Shown piece by piece: positions 55,604 to 60,661 of a DNA stretch of 60,661 nucleotides. The DNA is from an uncultured Sphingomonas sp. (lineage in GTDB: Bacteria > Pseudomonadota > Alphaproteobacteria > Sphingomonadales > Sphingomonadaceae), in assembly GCA_913776045.1 (NCBI GenBank), contig CAJYOI010000060.1:1-60661 (forward strand). Reading direction: 5' to 3'. The notes under the pieces were generated by a model. It ran no database searches. It was not told the origin of the DNA and saw only the letters and a program-made list of their open reading frames with translations. The position numbers and the translations under genes are program-made. How positions within the stretch are numbered: the stretch's first letter is position 1; the number at the start of each line of letters is the position of its first letter.

Positions 55604-58405
55604 ATGGCGAGGGTCACACTGACGGCGGCGGAGATCGCGGCGGCGTTGACGCGGGCGACGTTGCGGTTGGGGAACGGCCAGTTCACTTTCTCCGTGCCGA
55701 CCGCGGCCAGCCTGTGGCCGGGCTATGCCGCGGGGACCGAGCCGTACAAGACGTACAGCATCGTCACCCCGGCACAGGCCGCCGCGTTCAAGGCGGCGAT
55801 CGCGACGTGGGACGAACTGATCGCGCCCGACTTTACCGAAGTCGTCGACGACGGCAGCGGGCGGGGCGAGATCCGCGTCGCCTTCACCAGCTATGACATG
55901 GATGCCAACACCGGTGGCTATGCCTATCAGGGCGTGGTGACGACGCCGGGCGGCAAGTCGGGCGACGTGTGGATCAACGCGACGGCGCGCGCCGAAAGCT
56001 TCGACGTCGGCAGCTATAATTTCGAGCTGCTGATCCACGAACTGGGCCATTCGCTGGGGCTGGAGCACAGCTTCGACACGCCGGCGATTCCCGCCCCGTA
56101 CGAGAACACCCGTTATACCGTCATGTCCTATACCTTCGGGGCGGGCACCGACATCGTCACCTTCCGCAATTCGGGGGGGGCGTTGCGCGCGTCGATCAGC
56201 GGTGCGGTCGCGGTGACGCCGATGGTCGTCGATATCTCCGCGGTCCAGTCGATCTACGGCGCGGATACGAAGACGCGCGCCGGCGATACGGTCTATACCT
56301 TCGACCAGGCCGACAATGGCCTGCGGTCGATCTACGACGCGGGCGGCAGCGACACGATCGACCTGTCCAATTTCACCCGCGCGAACATCGTCGACCTGGC
56401 GCCCGGGGCCTATTCGTCGATCGGCCTGTACACGCGCGAGGCACAGATCGCCGACTGGACCGCGCTGTTCCCGCAATATGCCAGCTTCATCCGCAGCACG
56501 CTGACGACCGCGGACCTGTACACCCATACCGACAATCTGGGCATCGCGCTGAGCAGCGTGATCGAGAATGCGACCGGCGGGTCGGCGGCGGACCAGATCA
56601 CCGGCAATGCCGTCGCCAATGTGCTGAAGGGTCTGGGCGGGGACGACATCCTGCGCGGGCTGGAGGGCAACGACCGGCTGGAGGGTGGTGCGGGCAAGGA
56701 TATCCTGGTCGGCGGTAGCGGCAGCGACACCTTCGTGTTCCTGGAAAGCGCCGGCGACAGCGACCGGATCGAGGATTTTTCGGTCACCGACGACTGGTTC
56801 GATCTGGGCAACCGCATCTTCACCCGCGCGACGTCGGAAGGCGGGACGACGCTCTATTATGCCGGCGGCCAGATCACGCTGAACGGCGTGTTCGGCCTGT
56901 CGCTCGATGCCGCCAATGCGCGCGTCGTCGGCTATACCGGCGTCCGCTTCAGCGCCCTGCCGCTCGACGGGGCGACCGATGTGTCGCCGCTTGCCAACAT
57001 TCGCCTGGTCTTTTCCGCGCCGGTCACGCGCGGCAGCGGGGCGATCACGCTGACCGGGCCGAGCGGGTTCAGCGAAAGCTATGGCGCGGGCGATGCGCGC
57101 GTGACGATCGTCGGCAACGTCCTGACGATCGATCCGGCAGCGACGCTGCAGGCGGGACAGAGCTACAGCCTGGCCATCGCGAGCGGCGCGTTGACGGTGG
57201 GCGGGGTCGGCTTCGGCGGGCTGACCGATTATGATTTCACGACGCGCGCGATCGACAAGACCGAACGCTATCAGCTGGCCGTGCCTGACAACGGCGCGGC
57301 GACCGTATCGGGCAGCGCCTCGGTCTATGGCACGCGCGCGGGCATGCAGGACGTCACCGTGCTCGACATGCCGGGCCAAGTCATCTTCGACCCGTCGTTC
57401 AACGCCGGCGGCGACCGCATCCGGCTGAGCGGTGCGGCAAGCGGCTATACGGTGACGCGCAGCGGGTCGACCGTGTTCCTGAACGATGGCGATACGTCGA
57501 TCGGCATTCCGGTCGGGCTGAAGGCGGTCGATATCGTCTTCGCCGATGGCGTCCGGTCGCTGGGGTTCGACGCGACCGACAACAGCGTGCGGCTGGGCGG
57601 GCAGCCGGTGACCGGGAGTGCAACCCTGCTGACCGCCGGGGCTGCGACCGCCACGGTGACCGGCGCCGCCGATCCGTCGGTGTCGTCGATCCTGATTGCG
57701 GCATCGCGGGCGACGGTGACCGCGGCCGGCAATCTGACCGTATTCGGTCATCGGCAGGTGCCCGACCCGTATGCGGGAGCGTCGGCCAATTTCACCAGCT
57801 ACGAAACGGTGCGCATCCTGCCGGGGTCGAAAGTGGTACTGGACGGATCGTTCAACGCCGGCGGCGACACGGTGCTGATGCCGGGCGATGCGGCGACTTA
57901 TACCGCGGCGCGATCGGGCAGTTCGCTGATCCTGACCAGCGCGACCGAACAGGTGACGATCCCGGTCGGTCTGGGCAAGCTGACGGTGAAGTTCGACGAT
58001 GCCGAACGCGTGCTGACCTATGACAGTGCGGCGGGCGTAGTGAAGTTCGGCGCGCAGACGATCGGCACGACCGCCGCGGGCGTCGAAGCACCGGGCGCGC
58101 AGACCACGCTGGCGCTGGGCGCCACGCAGAGTGCGCTGGATGGGGATTATCGTTTTACGCATGCCGGCGACGCGACGGGCACGGGGACGGTGACGGGCTT
58201 CGCGCGTGGCGATACGCTGGTGCTGCAGGGCACGGCCGATCGCTATGTCTTCGGCGGCAGCGGCGTCGATGTGACGATCGGCTTCATCGGCACTGATGGA
58301 TTGATGCGGACGACGACGCTGACCGGGATCGCCGACCCCGCGATGCCGATCCACGACCGCGCGACCGCGGAAGCCGCGGTCGGATTTTCGATCTTCGGTG
58401 TGTGA
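55604..58405 (+). CDS. Serralysin-type RTX metalloprotease with duplicated C-terminal modules
   Basis: A 933-residue secreted protein. The metzincin motif HELGHSLGLEH is at 145-155 with the Met-turn VMSYTF near 174, as in M10B serralysins. Calcium-binding RTX nonapeptides (GGDDILRGLEGNDRLEGG and onward, about 344-380) follow directly. Then an Ig-like segment of Big_5/SbsA type (about 445-545, with ATDVSPLANIRLVFSAPV) and two similar modules (about 550-690 and 705-840) that share SFNAGGD and IPVGL blocks. No N-terminal signal peptide; type I secretion through a C-terminal signal is expected, though no transporter genes are nearby. Function: exoprotease or surface-layer-related. Confidence 0.88.
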   Translation: MARVTLTAAEIAAALTRATLRLGNGQFTFSVPTAASLWPGYAAGTEPYKTYSIVTPAQAAAFKAAIATWDELIAPDFTEVVDDGSGRGEIRVAFTSYDMDANTGGYAYQGVVTTPGGKSGDVWINATARAESFDVGSYNFELLIHELGHSLGLEHSFDTPAIPAPYENTRYTVMSYTFGAGTDIVTFRNSGGALRASISGAVAVTPMVVDISAVQSIYGADTKTRAGDTVYTFDQADNGLRSIYDAGGSDTIDLSNFTRANIVDLAPGAYSSIGLYTREAQIADWTALFPQYASFIRSTLTTADLYTHTDNLGIALSSVIENATGGSAADQITGNAVANVLKGLGGDDILRGLEGNDRLEGGAGKDILVGGSGSDTFVFLESAGDSDRIEDFSVTDDWFDLGNRIFTRATSEGGTTLYYAGGQITLNGVFGLSLDAANARVVGYTGVRFSALPLDGATDVSPLANIRLVFSAPVTRGSGAITLTGPSGFSESYGAGDARVTIVGNVLTIDPAATLQAGQSYSLAIASGALTVGGVGFGGLTDYDFTTRAIDKTERYQLAVPDNGAATVSGSASVYGTRAGMQDVTVLDMPGQVIFDPSFNAGGDRIRLSGAASGYTVTRSGSTVFLNDGDTSIGIPVGLKAVDIVFADGVRSLGFDATDNSVRLGGQPVTGSATLLTAGAATATVTGAADPSVSSILIAASRATVTAAGNLTVFGHRQVPDPYAGASANFTSYETVRILPGSKVVLDGSFNAGGDTVLMPGDAATYTAARSGSSLILTSATEQVTIPVGLGKLTVKFDDAERVLTYDSAAGVVKFGAQTIGTTAAGVEAPGAQTTLALGATQSALDGDYRFTHAGDATGTGTVTGFARGDTLVLQGTADRYVFGGSGVDVTIGFIGTDGLMRTTTLTGIADPAMPIHDRATAEAAVGFSIFGV

Positions 58406-58423
58406 CGCTTGGCAGGCGGAAGA

Positions 58424-58447
58424 AGTGTATTATATTTGCGATACACT
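58424..58447. promoter_or_regulatory. Inverted repeat before the small Lys/Pro-rich protein gene
   Basis: AGTGTAT-N10-ATACACT is a perfect inverted repeat ending 13 bp before the ATG at 58461. It sits in the short gap after the protease stop and is more AT-rich than its surroundings. It has the form of an operator for a dimeric repressor, or could be an mRNA hairpin at the ribosome-binding region. Confidence 0.45.
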
Positions 58448-58460
58448 TTGAGGTGATGCG

Positions 58461-58832
58461 ATGGCGAAGAAGGGCAAAATTCCGAAGAAGATCGCGGGCG
58501 TGAAGCTGTCGAAGGCGGTGCGCAAGCCCGCCGAGAAGCTGATCGCCAAGGCGCAGACGCCGGAAGGCCGCCGCGTGCTGGCCGCAGGACTCGCGATGGC
58601 GGCAAGCGTCCTGGCGACGCGATCGACGCCCAAGCCGGCGGATACGCCGCCACCGGTCCCGCCCGTCCCCCCGGTGCCCCCCGAGGCCCCGGTGCCGCCG
58701 GTCCCGCCCAGGGCACCCACGTCGCCGCCCGATGGCATGGGCGCGCATATGGTCGATCCGGGTGCGATCGCCGACGCGGTGGGCAAGGCGGCGAGTGCGT
58801 TCATCGACGGGTTTTTCAACAAGCGGCGGTGA
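58461..58832 (+). CDS. Small Lys/Pro-rich protein
   Basis: A 123-residue protein of unknown function. The N-terminal 50 residues are Lys-rich and helical (KKGKIPKKIAGVKLSKAVRKPAEKLIAKAQ), then a short hydrophobic helix (VLAAGLAMAASVLA), then a proline run (PPPVPPVPPVPPEAPVPP) and a helical end with AAGSAFIDGFF-like residues. The proline run should need EF-P for translation. A ribosome site (GAGGTGAT) precedes the ATG. It is preceded by an operator-like inverted repeat and followed by a hairpin. Confidence 0.75.
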   Translation: MAKKGKIPKKIAGVKLSKAVRKPAEKLIAKAQTPEGRRVLAAGLAMAASVLATRSTPKPADTPPPVPPVPPVPPEAPVPPVPPRAPTSPPDGMGAHMVDPGAIADAVGKAASAFIDGFFNKRR

Positions 58833-58841
58833 TATCCTCTC

Positions 58842-58865
58842 GTGCTCCCGCGCCGGCGGGAGCAC
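58842..58865 (+). terminator. Hairpin after the Lys/Pro-rich protein gene
   Basis: A perfect 10-bp stem (GTGCTCCCGC with its complement) around a GCCG loop begins 9 bp after the stop codon. No U-tract follows. The remaining sequence to 59096 has another short stem (GCGCCCG-N6-CGGGCGC) and no convincing gene. Confidence 0.55.
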
Positions 58866-59096
58866 CGGCGGGTGCCTGCAACGCCGCTTGGCGCCCGCTC
58901 GTTCGGGCGCAGCTGTTGCTGCTGCAGCCGCCGGCGGTCGTGCCGGTCGAGAAGCGGCGGATGCGCAAGCGGATCGCGGTCGTCACGTCGCCCTGCTGCG
59001 CGATGCGCGACGGCGCCGCCGGCTGAGGCGCGCACAGGCGCACCACGCAACCGCGTCCGCCGCCACTTCGTTGACCCCGCGACAGGAGAGCAGGAC

Positions 59097-59369
59097 ATGA
59101 CCGAGAAGATGCAGGCCGACGGCGCCGGCACGACGCCGAACCCCGCCGACGACAACGGCGAAGTCGCCTCGCGCCGCGGGGCCGACCAGAAGGGCGAATC
59201 GCAGGGCGGCGCCTATCCCAACCCGCACACCGGCAAGGACGGCAGCCCAGAGGGGCCCGACAAATTCATGGGCCACGGCGGCCAGACCGACATCGACGAT
59301 CACGGCACCGGCCAGTTGGGCGCGGACAAGACCGGCGACGATCCGAACGCGCCGACGCGGGGAAAATGA
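59097..59369 (+). CDS. Small acidic Gly/Asp-rich hydrophilic protein
   Basis: A 90-residue protein from the ATG at 59097 with AGGAGAG upstream. It is very hydrophilic and rich in Gly, Asp, Gln and His (ADQKGESQGGAYPNPHTGKDGS, GHGGQTDIDDHG), so likely disordered, of the kind found among stress-related small proteins. The upstream part of the ORF is out of context. It overlaps the next small gene by 4 bp (ATGA). Confidence 0.75.
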   Translation: MTEKMQADGAGTTPNPADDNGEVASRRGADQKGESQGGAYPNPHTGKDGSPEGPDKFMGHGGQTDIDDHGTGQLGADKTGDDPNAPTRGK

Positions 59370-59536
59370 AGATGGGCGACGATCGACCGGAACCCGACGC
59401 GCTCCACAAACCGCTGCCAGACGTCATCCCGATGACCGGCGAGGAGGATCCGTTGTTCGAGGTCGAAGACCCCGACTTCGCGCCGATCGCTGCCGAATTC
59501 CTGCGCAGCGAGCGGGCGAGGAAGGCGGAAGGATAG
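59366..59536 (+). CDS. Small acidic protein
   Basis: A 56-residue ORF starting at the ATG 59366, overlapping the previous stop by 4 bp. It is acidic and Pro-rich (DVIPMTGEEDPLFEVEDPDF) with a short basic helix at the end (LRSERARKAEG). Translational coupling to the preceding gene is the best evidence that it is real. No family was recognised. Confidence 0.6.
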   Translation: MKMGDDRPEPDALHKPLPDVIPMTGEEDPLFEVEDPDFAPIAAEFLRSERARKAEG

Positions 59537-59577
59537 ACCCGGCGACGATACGCCCGCCGGCGCGCGCGTGCGGTCGA

Positions 59578-60215
59578 TTACGCGGCGTTACCGGCAATCG
59601 CGAAAACGGCGCCGGGCACCGTGATCCGTTGCGGGTTCGGCTGCGGGATGCCGTCCTGCAACGCGAAGATTGTGACGCTGCCACCGGCTTCGTGCGGGCA
59701 GATCCGTTCGTCGTTCAGCGCGAGCAGATGCCGCGCGGATACGCCGCCGCTCGGCGTGCGCCCGATCAGCGTTGCCCGACCACCCGTGTCCAGCGCGAAG
59801 GTCGCGATGCTGTCGTGGCCGCGATTGGTGGTCCGCAGGCGCGTTGCATCGGCGTTCATCGCTATGGCGCCGCCGAAGCTCTCGCCGTCTTGGGCATCGG
59901 GCAGCATCGGGATCGTGTCGCGCGGGGTGAAGCGGCCGTCCGCCGCGTCCAGCGTGACCAGCGCCGAGGCGCGTTCGGTCACGCAATAGGCGACCGGCAG
60001 GCGCGGTTGGCGCAGCAGGCGGAAACCTGGTGCGCACGCTCGTCGACGAAGTAGACGGTGCCGCTGCGCATCGCGGCGACGCCGAACGACGCATCGGCGG
60101 CCTGCGGGTCGGCTATGCCGGCGACCCAGCCGGGCTCGTAAGGGTCGCGGATCAGCGCGGCCAGGCCTTCGCCGCTTTCGTGCGCATAGGTGCCGATGAA
60201 CAGGGTGCCGGTCAT
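59578..60215 (-). pseudogene. Lactonase-family (beta-propeller) pseudogene, frameshifted and shortened
   Basis: The 5' part (60215 down to about 60020) reads MTGTLFIGTYAHESGEGL, a start typical of the 6-phosphogluconolactonase-like lactonase family (PF10282). After VYFVDERAHQV the frame is lost; the homologous frame resumes further on as YCVTERASALVTLDAADGRFTPRDT, then DSLGG-like and TNRGHDSIATF blocks, and finishes VTIFALQDG with the stop at 59578. Together about 210 codons remain against roughly 340-370 in intact members, so the middle of the propeller is deleted as well as frameshifted. Confidence 0.75.
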
Positions 60216-60227
60216 CGCCCGGCCGCT

Positions 60228-60661
60228 TCAGGCTGTGGCCGTCGCCCGACCGGTGAAGGGCAGGATCGTCTCGTACCGCGCCAGGGCGGGGGCGCCGGGG
60301 ACGATGCGGTTGCGGCGGAGAAGAAACGCGTGGCGAACGATTTCCGCTTGTTGTTCAAGGCCATAGCGCTGCAACCGCCAGCCGGGTTTCAGCGAATAGG
60401 AATAGCGGCAGAAGGGATGGCGGGCGAGCGGCAGGAAGATGCCGCGCTGGTGCTGCCAGATGTGCGTCATCTCGTGGATGAACAGCCCCTGCAGGTCGGC
60501 GGGCGCGGCGGCGAAGTCTTCGCGGTAATGCGGCCCCTTGGGGTGGAAATGGATGCAACCGCGCGGCGCCATGACCGTCGTCTTGGGCTGGAAGAACGCC
60601 CATTTCGTGCAGGCGATCGAGGCGGAGTCGTAATCGATCGCGTCGCCGAAGACCGAGGCGG
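60228..60661 (-). CDS. HEMTH-motif protein, 5' part outside the window
   Basis: The frame ending at 60228 is open up to the window edge and reads AFFQPKTTVMAPRGC upstream of the usual ATG, so the gene starts outside. It contains HEMTHIWQHQRGIFLPLARHPF, a zinc-binding HExxH-type motif, and SLKPGWRLQRYGLEQQAEIVRHAFLLR. It resembles short hypothetical (vgr-related) proteins of sphingomonads next to lactonase genes. The role is unknown; the 12-bp gap to the lactonase pseudogene points to an operon. Confidence 0.7.
   Translation of the reverse strand, partial: ASVFGDAIDYDSASIACTKWAFFQPKTTVMAPRGCIHFHPKGPHYREDFAAAPADLQGLFIHEMTHIWQHQRGIFLPLARHPFCRYSYSLKPGWRLQRYGLEQQAEIVRHAFLLRRNRIVPGAPALARYETILPFTGRATATA

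Noticed and set aside
55562-58354. 930-codon minus-strand open frame
   Set aside because: Antisense to the RTX metalloprotease, whose HExxHxxGxxH and RTX motifs settle the coding strand.

Overview
The window reads as a chromosomal segment of a GC-rich alphaproteobacterium, most likely a sphingomonad. This is inferred from protein family resemblance (RNase E with long acidic and arginine-rich inserts, caa3-type oxidase genes, TonB receptor/PKHD hydroxylase pair, small DUF families), from very high GC at third codon positions, and from a GTTC-N7-GTTC LexA box before uvrA. Most genes are chromosomal housekeeping genes packed with 4-bp start/stop overlaps. No tRNA, rRNA or CRISPR array was seen.

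Layout. 1-3.7 kb: ABC-2 exporter (permease cut by the window edge, plus ATPase), then a thioredoxin-fold oxidoreductase overlapping an M48 TPR metalloprotease. 3.8-12.2 kb: RNase E, divergent from N-acetylmuramoyl-L-alanine amidase, PBP1A and release factor 2. These are followed by a lipoprotein-anchored methyltransferase and an IS481 remnant. 13.2-14.6 kb: two 23S rRNA modification genes (rlmJ, rluE-like). 14.6-20.7 kb: a TonB catecholate-type receptor, PiuC-like hydroxylase, PepSY membrane protein, DUF2271, DUF4198 and ApbE, all on the minus strand. DUF2271 carries a Ser-Gly-Ala-Thr flavinylation-type motif, so the unit looks like a flavin-based periplasmic electron-transfer or iron-release module behind a siderophore receptor.

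21-25.5 kb: an ABC permease fused to an M1 aminopeptidase, and its ATPase. 25.7-32 kb: a caa3-like terminal oxidase cluster (I+III fusion, subunit II with cytochrome c, a lipoprotein cytochrome c, a CtaG-like assembly factor, cytochrome b561) with a diheme cytochrome c4 embedded on the opposite strand. 32.2-35.8 kb: a four-gene glycan operon (GT2, methyltransferase, GT-C, GtrA) with every junction overlapping by 4 bp. 35.9-42.3 kb: DUF427, glutaredoxin, a small secreted protein, a DUF885 hydrolase, PilZ, TadG-like and TadE-like genes and an unknown membrane protein. 42.4-48.6 kb: gyrB, an OmpA-like protein with an EF-hand, and sdhCDA without sdhB.

48.6-52.4 kb is the accessory stretch. It holds an HTH protein whose C-terminal codons run through palindromic repeats, three copies of a two-hairpin repeat with covarying stems, an AT-rich KAP-family NTPase and a small upstream ORF. 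52.4-60.7 kb: uvrA with an SOS box, a serralysin-type RTX metalloprotease with duplicated C-terminal modules, three small proteins, a broken lactonase and a truncated HEMTH protein.

The most interesting candidates are the flavinylation/siderophore module (14.6-20.7 kb), the covarying hairpin repeat beside the KAP NTPase island (48.5-52.2 kb), and the interlocked cytochrome genes at 29.5-31.3 kb.
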